Source: Thermoanaerobacter sp. A7A (GTDB lineage: Bacteria > Bacillota > Thermoanaerobacteria > Thermoanaerobacterales > Thermoanaerobacteraceae). From it: a stretch of 64,000 bases of DNA. The stretch is taken from the NCBI RefSeq assembly GCF_000445185.1, contig NZ_AVAF01000153.1, positions 1 to 64,000 of the forward strand. Direction: 5' to 3'. The position numbers were made by a program, and so were the translations under genes. The notes under the pieces were generated by a model. It made no database searches, was not told the origin of the DNA, and saw only the letters and a list, made by a program, of their open reading frames with translations. Below, one piece after another: positions 22,174 to 31,461 of the stretch. How positions within the stretch are numbered: position 1 is the first letter of the stretch; each line of letters opens with the position of its first letter.

Positions 22174-23181
22174 ATGGCGAGAGGTGCACTCACAGGCAGG
22201 CAAAAAAGTGCAATGCTTCTCATTGCGTTAGGGCCCGAGCTTTCAGCTCAAATATATAAACATTTAAGGGAAGATGAAATTGAACAATTAACTTTAGAAA
22301 TAGCCAGTATAAGAAATCTTACTCCTGAAGAAAAACAAAAAGTTATAGATGAATTTTATAACATGTGCGTAGCGCAAGAGTACATAATAGAAGGTGGAAT
22401 AGAATATGCAAAAGCAGTTTTAGAAAAAGCTTTAGGTACTCAAGAAGCTTTTGAGGTTATAAATAAATTGACTTCTACTTTGAAAGTAAGGCCTTTTGAC
22501 TTTATAAGAAGAGCGGATCCCTCTCAAGTTTTAAATTTTATACAAAACGAACATCCTCAGACTATTGCAATGATTTTGTCTTATTTAAAGCCTCAACAAG
22601 CAGGAGCAATTCTATCCTCACTGCCTGAAAACTTACAGGCAGAAGTAGCTATGCGAATAGCAACAATGGAGAGCACTTCTCCTGAAGTAGTAAAAGAAGT
22701 TGAGAGAATTTTAGAGAGAAAATTGTCTTCCTTAGTCACACAAGATTATACTTCTTCAGGTGGTATTCAGACAATTGTAGATATACTAAATTCTGTAGAT
22801 AGAAGTACAGAGAAAAATATCTTGGATACTCTTGAGTCTATAAACATTGAGTTAGTAGAAGAAATAAAGAAGAGGATGTTTATATTTGAAGATATTGTCA
22901 CATTGGATTCTAGGTCTATACAGAGAGTATTGAGAGAAGTAGACAATCACGATATTGCTCTTGCACTTAAAGGTTCTAGTGAAGAAGTGCAAAGGGTTAT
23001 TTATAGTAATATGTCTAAGAGACTTGCTGATATGATAAAAGAAGACATACAGTATATGGGACCTGTAAGATTAAAAGATGTAGAAGAAGCACAACAAAGA
23101 ATTGTAAATATCATAAGAAAATTAGAAGATGCTGGGGAAATTGTAATATCACGAGGAGGAGGGGACGAAATTATTGTATAG
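22174..23181 (+). CDS. fliG: Flagellar motor switch protein FliG
   Basis: LTGRQKSAMLLIALGPELSAQIYKHL, NEHPQTIAMILSYL, MFIFEDIVTLDSRSIQRVLREVD. Confidence 0.98.
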   Translation: MARGALTGRQKSAMLLIALGPELSAQIYKHLREDEIEQLTLEIASIRNLTPEEKQKVIDEFYNMCVAQEYIIEGGIEYAKAVLEKALGTQEAFEVINKLTSTLKVRPFDFIRRADPSQVLNFIQNEHPQTIAMILSYLKPQQAGAILSSLPENLQAEVAMRIATMESTSPEVVKEVERILERKLSSLVTQDYTSSGGIQTIVDILNSVDRSTEKNILDTLESINIELVEEIKKRMFIFEDIVTLDSRSIQRVLREVDNHDIALALKGSSEEVQRVIYSNMSKRLADMIKEDIQYMGPVRLKDVEEAQQRIVNIIRKLEDAGEIVISRGGGDEIIV

Positions 23182-23944
23182 GATATATAAACAAGGAGAA
23201 ATAAACTTTTCCTCTCCCGTGATTTTAAGAATTGTGGAAAATGGCAATTACAAAGAAAAAGTGGAGAAAGTAATTGAATTGAGTGAACAAAGAGAGGATA
23301 TAAAAAAAGAAAGTGCGGATTTAGCAAAGCAAATAATAGAAAGGGCGAGACAAGTCCAGCAAGAGATACTTAGGAAGACTAAGGAAGATGTAGAAAAAAT
23401 CTTAATAGAAGCAGAGAAAAAAGCTAAGAAGATTGAAGAAGAGTATAAAGAAAAGGGCTATCAAGATGGATATACTGCAGGATATCAAGAAGGATACAAA
23501 AAAGGAGAAGAAGATGCTAAAGCTATAATAGAAGAAGCAAAGACTATTAAAGAAGAGATTATTAAAGAAAAACAACGAATGTATAAAGAAGCAGAAAGTG
23601 ATATTGTAAATGTAATTTTGCTGGCGGTAGAAAAAATTGTAGGTAAATATGTGGAAGAGGATAAAGACATAATATTGAACCTTATCAAAAAAGGAATGGA
23701 AAACTACAATGCTTTTGACAAAGTAACGGTAAGGGTTAGTGAAGAGGATTATGAACACTGTATTAAAAACAAAGACAAAATTCTTAAAGACATAGAGTTT
23801 TTAGATGATGTAAATATCTTAAAAGATTTATCATTAAAAAAAGGAGATTGTGTAATTGAAACAAATTCTGGAGTGATAAACTCTGGCGTTAGTACACAAC
23901 TTAAAGCTTTAAAAAACTTATTTGCGGGTGTGCTAAATGAGTAA
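23174..23944 (+). CDS. fliH: Flagellar assembly protein FliH
   Basis: Coiled coil with GYQDGYTAGYQEGYKKGEEDA (G-x3-G-like repeats), between fliG and fliI. TTG start overlapping fliG. Confidence 0.92.
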   Translation: MYRIYKQGEINFSSPVILRIVENGNYKEKVEKVIELSEQREDIKKESADLAKQIIERARQVQQEILRKTKEDVEKILIEAEKKAKKIEEEYKEKGYQDGYTAGYQEGYKKGEEDAKAIIEEAKTIKEEIIKEKQRMYKEAESDIVNVILLAVEKIVGKYVEEDKDIILNLIKKGMENYNAFDKVTVRVSEEDYEHCIKNKDKILKDIEFLDDVNILKDLSLKKGDCVIETNSGVINSGVSTQLKALKNLFAGVLNE

Positions 23945-25250
23945 TATTGTTTTGAATAAATATAAAAAGGCTCTTCAAGAAAAAAGGCTAATTCAATATT
24001 ATGGGAAAGTTTCTCAAGTAATAGGATTAACAATCGAAAGTACAGGGCCTCTTTCCAACATAGGAGAAATATGTAATATCAAGACTATTAACGGAAATAC
24101 AATTTTGGCAGAAGTTGTAGGTTTTAAAGAAGAAAAAGTGTATCTCATGCCCTTAGGAAATATGGAGGGAATAGGAGCTGGCAGCAAAGTTATAGCTACA
24201 GGTCAAACCCTTAGAGTTAACGTAGGAAATGAACTCCTCGGAAGGGTATTAGACGGTTTAGGCAATCCTATAGATGGCAAAGGACCGATAAAATTTGAAA
24301 AATCTATTCCTATTAATAATGTGCCACCTGACCCTTTGGAAAGGAAGCGAATTAGAGAAGTTATGTCTCTTGGTATAAAAGCGATAGATGGACTACTTAC
24401 CTGCGGCAAAGGGCAGAGAATTGGTATTTTTGCAGGAAGTGGTGTAGGAAAAAGCACGCTGTTAGGCATGATGGCAAGAAACGCGAAAGCTGATTTAAAT
24501 GTAATAGCTCTCATTGGAGAAAGGGGAAGAGAAGTAAATGAATTTCTAGAAAAAGATTTGGGTGAAGAAGGCTTAAAAAAATCTGTAGTTGTAGTAGCTA
24601 CTTCTGATACCCCAGCTCTTATAAGAGTAAAAGGCGCTATGACTGCAACTGCCATAGCTGAATATTTTAGAGACCAAGGGTTAGACGTCCTTTTGATGAT
24701 GGATTCAGTAACTCGTTTTGCTATGGCGCAAAGAGAAGTAGGACTTTCTATAGGAGAGGCTCCTGTTTCACGAGGGTATACTCCTTCTGTCTTTTCAGTT
24801 TTACCTAAGCTTTTGGAACGCTCTGGATGTTCTAAAAAAGGTTCTATTACAGCCCTTTACACTGTGCTAGTAGATGGAGATGATTTAAATGAACCAATTG
24901 CTGACGCAGTAAGGGGTATACTTGATGGGCACATAGTGTTGTCAAGGAAACTTGCTAATAAAAACCATTATCCTGCTATTGATGTGCTAGCAAGTGTTAG
25001 CAGGGTGATAAATGACATAATTACAGAAGAACATAAAGAACTAATAGCGAGGTTTAAAGATATTTTGGCGACTTACACAGAAGCGGAGGATTTAATAAAT
25101 ATAGGAGCATATAATTTTGGCAGTAATCCTAAAATTGATGAGGCCATTGAGCTAAACGACAAAATGAACAATTTTCTTAGGCAGAGAATAGACGAGTCTT
25201 ATGACTTTGAAACTACAAAACAACTGCTATATGAATCTATTAAAAGGTGA
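23937..25250 (+). CDS. fliI: Flagellum-specific ATP synthase FliI
   Basis: GIFAGSGVGKSTLLGMMAR, GERGREVNEFLE, PVSRGYTPSVFSVLPKLLERSG. Confidence 0.98.
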   Translation: MSNIVLNKYKKALQEKRLIQYYGKVSQVIGLTIESTGPLSNIGEICNIKTINGNTILAEVVGFKEEKVYLMPLGNMEGIGAGSKVIATGQTLRVNVGNELLGRVLDGLGNPIDGKGPIKFEKSIPINNVPPDPLERKRIREVMSLGIKAIDGLLTCGKGQRIGIFAGSGVGKSTLLGMMARNAKADLNVIALIGERGREVNEFLEKDLGEEGLKKSVVVVATSDTPALIRVKGAMTATAIAEYFRDQGLDVLLMMDSVTRFAMAQREVGLSIGEAPVSRGYTPSVFSVLPKLLERSGCSKKGSITALYTVLVDGDDLNEPIADAVRGILDGHIVLSRKLANKNHYPAIDVLASVSRVINDIITEEHKELIARFKDILATYTEAEDLINIGAYNFGSNPKIDEAIELNDKMNNFLRQRIDESYDFETTKQLLYESIKR

Positions 25251-25256
25251 TAAAAT

Positions 25257-25700
25257 ATGAAAAAATTCGAATTTAATTTGCAGCCAGTATTAAATTTAAA
25301 AGAACAGTCAGAAAAGATTGAAAAAGAGAAATTAGCAAAGGTCATGGCAGAGATAAATATTCAAAAAGAAGAATTACATAAATTAACTAAACATTTAAAT
25401 GAAATCTTAGAAAAAACAAAAGTGGAGATGAAAGAAGGAACTACTATACATAAAATTCTTGAATCAGATGTGTATGTAAAAAAAATTCAACAGATGATTG
25501 AAGACAAAAAACTTTTAATAAAAAAGCTAGAAAAAGATGCTGATTTGATAAGAGAAAATCTTTTAAAAGTTTCAAAAGAGAAAAAGGCATTAGAGAATCT
25601 CAAGGAAAAGAGGTTTTCTGAGTACCAATACTTAATGGCTATAGAACAAAATAAATTTGTAGATGAACAAATAAGTTTTAGAGTGGCTAAATCCTATTAG
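25257..25700 (+). CDS. fliJ: Flagellar export protein FliJ
   Basis: KKFEFNLQPVLNLKEQSEKIEKEKLAK coiled coil, directly after fliI. Confidence 0.9.
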   Translation: MKKFEFNLQPVLNLKEQSEKIEKEKLAKVMAEINIQKEELHKLTKHLNEILEKTKVEMKEGTTIHKILESDVYVKKIQQMIEDKKLLIKKLEKDADLIRENLLKVSKEKKALENLKEKRFSEYQYLMAIEQNKFVDEQISFRVAKSY

Positions 25701-25710
25701 GAGGATATAT

Positions 25711-26289
25711 ATGCAAAATCAAGATATACAAACAAAAAGAAACTCCAAAATTTGGCTGATAATTTTAATAATTTTTTTGATACTCGTAGGTGGAATAGTC
25801 TCAGCTGTTTACTTTAATCTATTCGGAAGTCAAACTTTTTTGAAAAAGCAATTAGCTAATGTTCCGGTTTTAGGTAGTTTAATTTCTCCAGTGCCAGTAG
25901 AAGACAAAAATACTCAGATAAATAAATTAACTGACGAATTAAAAGCAAAAGATGAAAAGATTGCTGAGTACGAAACTCAATTGAAAGAAAAAGAAGACCA
26001 AATCAATAGTTTAAAAGCCGAATTGGAAAAAGTTCAAAAGGAGAGCGATTCACTCAAGCAACAGTTAGAAAATAAGCAGACTAACTTGAAAGACATAGCT
26101 AGTTATTATCAAAATATGGATCCGCAAAATGCAGCGCAAATACTCAATAACATGTCAGATGAAGATATAATAAAAATATTGAGGTACATGGATAAAGATA
26201 GTGCTTCAAAGATATTAGAATCATTAAAAGCTGAAAAGGCAGCAAAAATAACAAATATTTTATTGAAAAATGCTACTATGATTCCTTAG
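25711..26289 (+). CDS. YlxF/MotE-like protein (TM helix, coiled coil, MgtE-N/FliG-like domain)
   Basis: Single TM helix, coiled coil, C-terminal MDPQNAAQILNNMSDEDIIKILRYMDKDSASKILESL; sits between fliJ and fliK. Confidence 0.85.
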   Translation: MQNQDIQTKRNSKIWLIILIIFLILVGGIVSAVYFNLFGSQTFLKKQLANVPVLGSLISPVPVEDKNTQINKLTDELKAKDEKIAEYETQLKEKEDQINSLKAELEKVQKESDSLKQQLENKQTNLKDIASYYQNMDPQNAAQILNNMSDEDIIKILRYMDKDSASKILESLKAEKAAKITNILLKNATMIP

Positions 26290-26305
26290 AAAGGAGGTGA
26301 AAAGA

Positions 26306-27679
26306 GTGATAGGAGTGGTGCCGGATACTGATTTATTACCATTTAAGATACAGCAGCCAAGGGCTGATAAAACCAAACCAGTTGTAGATTACAAAAAATT
26401 CCCTTCCCCAAAAGATAATAAGGCAAATAAATTTTCAGAAATGTTACAGCAACAGATGGCAATTAATGAAAATAAAGAAAATTCAACGGACAAAGTGGTA
26501 TCTGATGGCAATGTTGAGTTAAATAGTCTTTTTTCAACTACACAATCACTGAAAAAAGAAAAAAATTTAAAATCTTTCCAAACAGAGGATTTATCGTTAG
26601 CAGATGTTTTCAATTGGTTACAGCAGTTAATAAATGGATTAAACGTGGCAATTCAAAAGGATGATGGCAAGGAGTTAAGTGAAAAACAAAATTTTTATGT
26701 GGAATTGCAAAAGGAAGTACAAAAACTGATACAAGATTTTTTAAATAATGGGGTTTTGAATGTTGATAAACTATCGCAAAAAATAAGCCAGTTGCTAGAA
26801 GAAAAACTTGGTGTTAAGTTACAACCAGATGCAATAGCTACGGCAATTAAAAGTGACAACTTTAAGGAAGTTTTAAAAGTCTATAGCGATAAAAATGTAG
26901 ATATAAACAACACGAACATTCAGATAACAGACTCAATTGTATTTTCACAACAAGCCATTAAAAAAGATGGGACAGATAATTTAACTCTATTAAATGAAAA
27001 TTTATCTTTGATAGACAATCAGCGTATCCTTGAGGAAAATAAAGAAATCATACCAAAAACAAAGGATTCACAACCTGACTCAAATAGCAAGATTTTGACA
27101 ATTAAAAATGAAAAAAATCTTGGGGAAAATCAGCAATTACAACAAAATGATTTTACGTTTTTGAAAAATGATGGGAAGACTTTTGGAAACCAACTGATTA
27201 ACCACCAAAATTCAAAATTAAAAGAGGTTCCAGAATCGCAAATTTTTGACCAAATAGTAAAGAGTATGAATTTTTCAAAAAACGACATATCTTCTACCAT
27301 AAGTATACAATTAAAACCAGAATTTTTAGGAAAGCTTCAGATAAATCTTAAATCTATAGATGGAAATATTATCGCTACTATAATAACTGATAGCGAAAAA
27401 TTGAAGCATCAAATTGAATCTAATATAGGAATTTTGAATACTCAATTAGATTTAAAGGGAATTAAAATAGACAGTTTTAATGTGACTGTGGATAAAAACA
27501 TGCAGTTTACTTCTCAATACAATGGACAACAGCAAAGTTACAATGACAACTCACAAGAACAAAATTTGCACAGAGCATATGGTGGATATTTACACTATGA
27601 TTTGGCAGAAGCAGAAGAGACAGAAACTTTACAAAGAATTTACAATCTCTCACAAGACCATATAGATGTGAGGGCGTAG
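26306..27679 (+). CDS. fliK: Flagellar hook-length control protein FliK
   Basis: Low-complexity polar N-terminus; C-terminal Flg_hook-like ISIQLKPEFLGKLQINLKSIDGNIIATIITDSEKLKHQIESNIGILNTQL. Confidence 0.9.
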   Translation: MIGVVPDTDLLPFKIQQPRADKTKPVVDYKKFPSPKDNKANKFSEMLQQQMAINENKENSTDKVVSDGNVELNSLFSTTQSLKKEKNLKSFQTEDLSLADVFNWLQQLINGLNVAIQKDDGKELSEKQNFYVELQKEVQKLIQDFLNNGVLNVDKLSQKISQLLEEKLGVKLQPDAIATAIKSDNFKEVLKVYSDKNVDINNTNIQITDSIVFSQQAIKKDGTDNLTLLNENLSLIDNQRILEENKEIIPKTKDSQPDSNSKILTIKNEKNLGENQQLQQNDFTFLKNDGKTFGNQLINHQNSKLKEVPESQIFDQIVKSMNFSKNDISSTISIQLKPEFLGKLQINLKSIDGNIIATIITDSEKLKHQIESNIGILNTQLDLKGIKIDSFNVTVDKNMQFTSQYNGQQQSYNDNSQEQNLHRAYGGYLHYDLAEAEETETLQRIYNLSQDHIDVRA

Positions 27680-27694
27680 AAAGGAGGGAATTTT

Positions 27695-28087
27695 GTGAAC
27701 GTAAATACCAATTATAGTTTCTCAAATATATACAATAACAGTAAAATTACTTCAAAAAATCAATTAGGTAAAGAGGATTTTTTGAAACTTTTGGTCACAC
27801 AGTTAAAAAATCAAGACCCTTTAAGCCCAATGGATGACAAAGAGTTTATTGCACAGCTGGCTCAATTTTCAACCTTAGAACAAATGCAAAACATGAACAA
27901 CAGTTTTAATGCGATAAGAGCTATAAATTTAATAGGAAAAAGTATTAATGCTAATATCAATGAAAATGGGAATGTTCGTACTGTAATGGGGAAAGTAGAT
28001 ACTATATATAAGCAAAACGGCGAATATTTTTTGGAAGTTGGTAATGTGGACGTACCCTTGGATGCTGTCACAAGTGTTTCAGAATGA
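27695..28087 (+). CDS. flgD: Flagellar hook capping protein FlgD
   Basis: [44 protein letters not shown]. Confidence 0.96.
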   Translation: MNVNTNYSFSNIYNNSKITSKNQLGKEDFLKLLVTQLKNQDPLSPMDDKEFIAQLAQFSTLEQMQNMNNSFNAIRAINLIGKSINANINENGNVRTVMGKVDTIYKQNGEYFLEVGNVDVPLDAVTSVSE

Positions 28088-28096
28088 GGTGATAAA

Positions 28097-28465
28097 ATGT
28101 CTGAAATAGTGAAAATCCCTCAAAATCTAAATGTTAATTATTTAGCTCATAGGATAGCGAGTAACAATGGGACCTCTACGGCTTTTAAAGAGGTTTTAAA
28201 TGAAAAAATTGACGAAATAAAATTTTCCAAACATTCTCTCATGAGGATGGAAATGAGAAACGTCAAAATTACTCAAGGTGAATATCAAAAACTATTAGAA
28301 GCAGTGAATAAAGCTTGTGAAAAGGGAATAAAAGATTCATTAATTATAATGAATAATAAGGCTTTTGTGGTTAATTTAAAAACTAAAACGGTCATAACGG
28401 CGATGGATGGGGAAATGTTGCAAAACAGTGTTTTTACAAATATAGACGGTGCTGTAATAATTTAA
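28097..28465 (+). CDS. Flagellar operon protein (TIGR02530-like)
   Basis: ALNEKIDEIKFSKHS-type motif (VLNEKIDEIKFSKHSLMRMEMRNVKIT) between flgD and flgE. Confidence 0.88.
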   Translation: MSEIVKIPQNLNVNYLAHRIASNNGTSTAFKEVLNEKIDEIKFSKHSLMRMEMRNVKITQGEYQKLLEAVNKACEKGIKDSLIIMNNKAFVVNLKTKTVITAMDGEMLQNSVFTNIDGAVII

Positions 28466-28514
28466 GCCGGACCTTGACAGGGGGCTTATCGCTTTTGACT
28501 GACGGATAAAGCGA
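28463..28514 (+). other. Two adjacent RNA hairpins upstream of flgE
   Basis: taagcc...ggctta (28463-28468/28483-28488) with inner cct-TGAC-agg; tcgcttt (28489-28495)/aaagcga (28508-28514), loop tgactgacggat. Confidence 0.7.
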
Positions 28515-28544
28515 GCAGTACCGAAAATAAAGGGAGGAGAAAAA

Positions 28545-29786
28545 ATGTTAAGGTCAATGTATTCTGCAGTTTCAGGGTTGAAAGCTCATCAAGCGAGGAT
28601 GGATGTAATAGGAAATAACATAGCAAATGTCAACACTGTTGGATATAAAGCCAGCAGAATGACTTTTAAAGAAATATTTAGCCAGACGATAAAAGGGGCT
28701 TCTGCGCCTCAAGGAAATGGTGGTGGAACTAATCCTCAACAGATTGGTCTGGGAGTAGCTATAGCTTCAATTGACACATTGTTTACAAGAGGCGGTGCAC
28801 AAAGGACAGATAATCCTACAGACCTTTCAATTGATGGAAACGGATTTTTCATAGTCTCCAATGGAGGAGCAAATGTGTATACAAGGGCAGGAAACTTTAG
28901 TTTTGACTCTCAAGGTGATTTAGTAACCCCTGATGGATATAAAGTTTTAGGTTGGATGTCAACAGATGGGAAAACAGTAAACACTGATACAGGGAATTTA
29001 GTACCAATAAGCCTCAAAAATTGGTCAAGTATAAATCCGGCAACGACTACGCAATTAGAAATAGGAGGAAATCTAAATGCTTCAACAGCAATCAATGGTA
29101 CCATAAGTTATAACATATTAGTATATGATTCACAAGGAGGAAGCCACATAGCTACACTTACTTTTACGAGAACTGATGCTAGTACATGGAATTGGAGCGT
29201 ATCTTCTTCAGATCCTGCCATTTCTTCTGTAACTGGTTCGGGTACACTTACTTTTGGTGCTGATGGAAAGATTGCACCTAATACAACTGCGACGGGTACA
29301 CTTACTTTTAATATGAATACCACTGTAACAAATGCAAGTATTGGGCCAGTTTCTCTTGACCTTTCGCGTATTACTATGTTTTCAACTGAGACGGACCTAA
29401 GAGAGCTCAGCAAAAATGGAAATGAAGCAGGTTCTTTAGAGAGCATTAATATAGACAAATACGGAGTTGTCTCAGGTATCTATTCCAACGGTCGTAGGCA
29501 AATAATTGGACAGATTGCAATAGCTGATTTTCAAAACCCAATGGGTCTAGAAAAAATAGGAAATACCATGTTTATTAATACAGTAAACTCAGGGGAACCA
29601 ATGATAGGAGCAGCTGGTACAGGTACAAGGGGTTCTATAAATCCTGGAACTTTAGAAATGTCTAATGTAGATTTAGCCAATGAATTTGCTGATATGATTG
29701 TTACTGAAAGAGGTTTTCAAGCAAATGCTAAAGTTATAACTACTTCTGACGAAATATTGCAAGACCTTGTGAATATGAAGAGATAA
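28545..29786 (+). CDS. flgE: Flagellar hook protein FlgE
   Basis: MLRSMYSAVSGLKAHQARMDVIGNNIANVNTVGYKASR ... EMSNVDLANEFADMIVTERGFQANAKVITTSDEILQDLVNMKR. Confidence 0.98.
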   Translation: MLRSMYSAVSGLKAHQARMDVIGNNIANVNTVGYKASRMTFKEIFSQTIKGASAPQGNGGGTNPQQIGLGVAIASIDTLFTRGGAQRTDNPTDLSIDGNGFFIVSNGGANVYTRAGNFSFDSQGDLVTPDGYKVLGWMSTDGKTVNTDTGNLVPISLKNWSSINPATTTQLEIGGNLNASTAINGTISYNILVYDSQGGSHIATLTFTRTDASTWNWSVSSSDPAISSVTGSGTLTFGADGKIAPNTTATGTLTFNMNTTVTNASIGPVSLDLSRITMFSTETDLRELSKNGNEAGSLESINIDKYGVVSGIYSNGRRQIIGQIAIADFQNPMGLEKIGNTMFINTVNSGEPMIGAAGTGTRGSINPGTLEMSNVDLANEFADMIVTERGFQANAKVITTSDEILQDLVNMKR

Positions 29787-29791
29787 CTACG

Positions 29792-29817
29792 GTCTGCTGG
29801 GCTTTCGCCCAGTAGAC
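29792..29817 (+). other. Intercistronic hairpin between flgE and flbD
   Basis: gtctgctgggc-tttc-gcccagtagac: 11-bp stem (one G.U), no following T tract. Confidence 0.8.
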
Positions 29818-29833
29818 TTGATGGAGGAGTATT

Positions 29834-30043
29834 ATGATTTATGTTACGCGTCTTAATAATGAAGAATTTGTGGTGAACGCAGACTTAATTGAATTTATTG
29901 AAAAAACTCCTGACACTGTTATAAGTCTTACTACAGGTAAAAAGATAGTAGTAAAAGAAACACCTGAGGAAATTATAGAAAAAGTTATTGCCTACAAAAA
30001 GAAAATTTTCACAATAGTAAAAGATAAAGAGGTGTTAGAATGA
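29834..30043 (+). CDS. flbD: FlbD/SwrD flagellar protein
   Basis: MIYVTRLNNEEFVVNADLIEFIEKTPDTVISLTTGKKIVVKETPEEIIEKVIAYK. Confidence 0.95.
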   Translation: MIYVTRLNNEEFVVNADLIEFIEKTPDTVISLTTGKKIVVKETPEEIIEKVIAYKKKIFTIVKDKEVLE

Positions 30044-30447
30044 ATAACAAGACAATTTTAATAGTTATTGTTGCAGTGATTTTGTCTTTTGGTGTAGCTT
30101 TTTTGTATTTTAACAATTTTGCCTCTACTAATAGGCCTCAAGAAATCACTTATTATAATTACTCTCCTGGCGGAGAATTTATAACTAATTTAAAAGGAGA
30201 TGGAAAATTTGTTAAAGCAACAATAGAATTGCAAGTTGCAGATAAAAATATTTTAAAAACCTTAGAAGAGCGAAATCCCCAGATTAGAGATTTGATAATC
30301 CAAATTTTAAGAGGGAAAACAGAACAAGATGTGGAAGGACCAGAAGGACAGGAGAAGTTAAAAAACGATATAAAAAATGGAATAAATAAAATAATAGGTG
30401 AAGGAAAAATTGTAAATGTATATTTTGATGAATTCATTGTTCAATAG
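30040..30447 (+). CDS. fliL: Flagellar basal body-associated protein FliL
   Basis: N-terminal TM helix; FITNLKGDGKFVKATIELQVADK...; ATGA-type overlap with flbD, before fliM. Confidence 0.9.
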   Translation: MNNKTILIVIVAVILSFGVAFLYFNNFASTNRPQEITYYNYSPGGEFITNLKGDGKFVKATIELQVADKNILKTLEERNPQIRDLIIQILRGKTEQDVEGPEGQEKLKNDIKNGINKIIGEGKIVNVYFDEFIVQ

Positions 30448-30462
30448 GGAGGAGGGGATTTT

Positions 30463-31461
30463 TTGGCTGAAATATTATCACAAAGCGAGATAGATGAACT
30501 ATTAAAAGCTTTTAGCTCTGGCGGATTAGATATCCAAGAAATTGAAAAAGTAGAAGAGACCAAAAGTAAAAAGATAAGAAATTACGATTTTAGAAGGCCT
30601 AATAAATTTTCAAAAGAACAACTGCGAACTCTTCAGATGATTTTTGAAAATTTGTCAAGGTCTTTGACTTCCTTTTTGTCAGGATATTTGAGAACGATAG
30701 TAGATGTTACAGTGGTCTCTGTTGACCAGCTAACTTATTATGAGTTTAGTAATTCTTTAAACAATCCAGTTTTCATTGCTATTATTGATGCAGCTCCTTT
30801 AGAAGGCCCTTTTCTCTTGGAATTTAATAATAATACTACTTATGCAATACTTGATAGAATTTTGGGAGGAATAGGAAAAGGCGAGCTTTTGGATAGAGAT
30901 TATACTGAGATTGAAATCAGCCTTTTGACCAAGATTGTAAAGCAAATGCTTCCACTTTTCAAAGAACCATGGAGCAATATATTAACGATTAACCCCTCTT
31001 TAATAAGAGTGGAAACTAACTCCCAGTTTGCTCAAATAATATCTCCCAATGAGACAGCAGCCTTGTGTACTTTATCTATAAAAATCAATGAAACAGAAGG
31101 AATAATGAATTTTTGTATGCCTCATTTAACGTTAGAACCTATTGTGCCCAAATTAACGACAAAATTTTGGTTTTCTAGCATGAAAAAAGAAGAGAAAGTA
31201 AATCCTGAGCTTATAAAGAGTAAAATAAGCAAAACATATATACCTCTTACTGCTCAACTTGGTTCTACCACCATTACTGTAAAAGAATTTTTGGAGTTTG
31301 AAATAGGAGATATAATCGTGTTGGATAAACATTTCAAAGAGCCTGTAGATATAATAATCGATAAAAAAGTCAAATTTCGAGGTATACCTGGAATCAAAAA
31401 TAACAAATACAGTGTAAGAATAACAGAAGTTATTTACAAAGGAGATGAAGAAAGTGAATGA
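30463..31461 (+). CDS. fliM: Flagellar motor switch protein FliM
   Basis: AEILSQSEIDELLKAF CheY-binding N-terminus; NYDFRRPNKFSKEQLRTLQMIFENLSRSLTSFLSGYLR. Confidence 0.98.
   Translation: MAEILSQSEIDELLKAFSSGGLDIQEIEKVEETKSKKIRNYDFRRPNKFSKEQLRTLQMIFENLSRSLTSFLSGYLRTIVDVTVVSVDQLTYYEFSNSLNNPVFIAIIDAAPLEGPFLLEFNNNTTYAILDRILGGIGKGELLDRDYTEIEISLLTKIVKQMLPLFKEPWSNILTINPSLIRVETNSQFAQIISPNETAALCTLSIKINETEGIMNFCMPHLTLEPIVPKLTTKFWFSSMKKEEKVNPELIKSKISKTYIPLTAQLGSTTITVKEFLEFEIGDIIVLDKHFKEPVDIIIDKKVKFRGIPGIKNNKYSVRITEVIYKGDEESE

Noticed and set aside
28460-28544. c-di-GMP (GEMM) or mini-ykkC/guanidine-II riboswitch before flgE
   Set aside because: No GEMM core (GCAAACC / GGACGCAAAGCC-like) is present. 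Only one loop contains ACGG and the loops are too large and dissimilar for guanidine-II.
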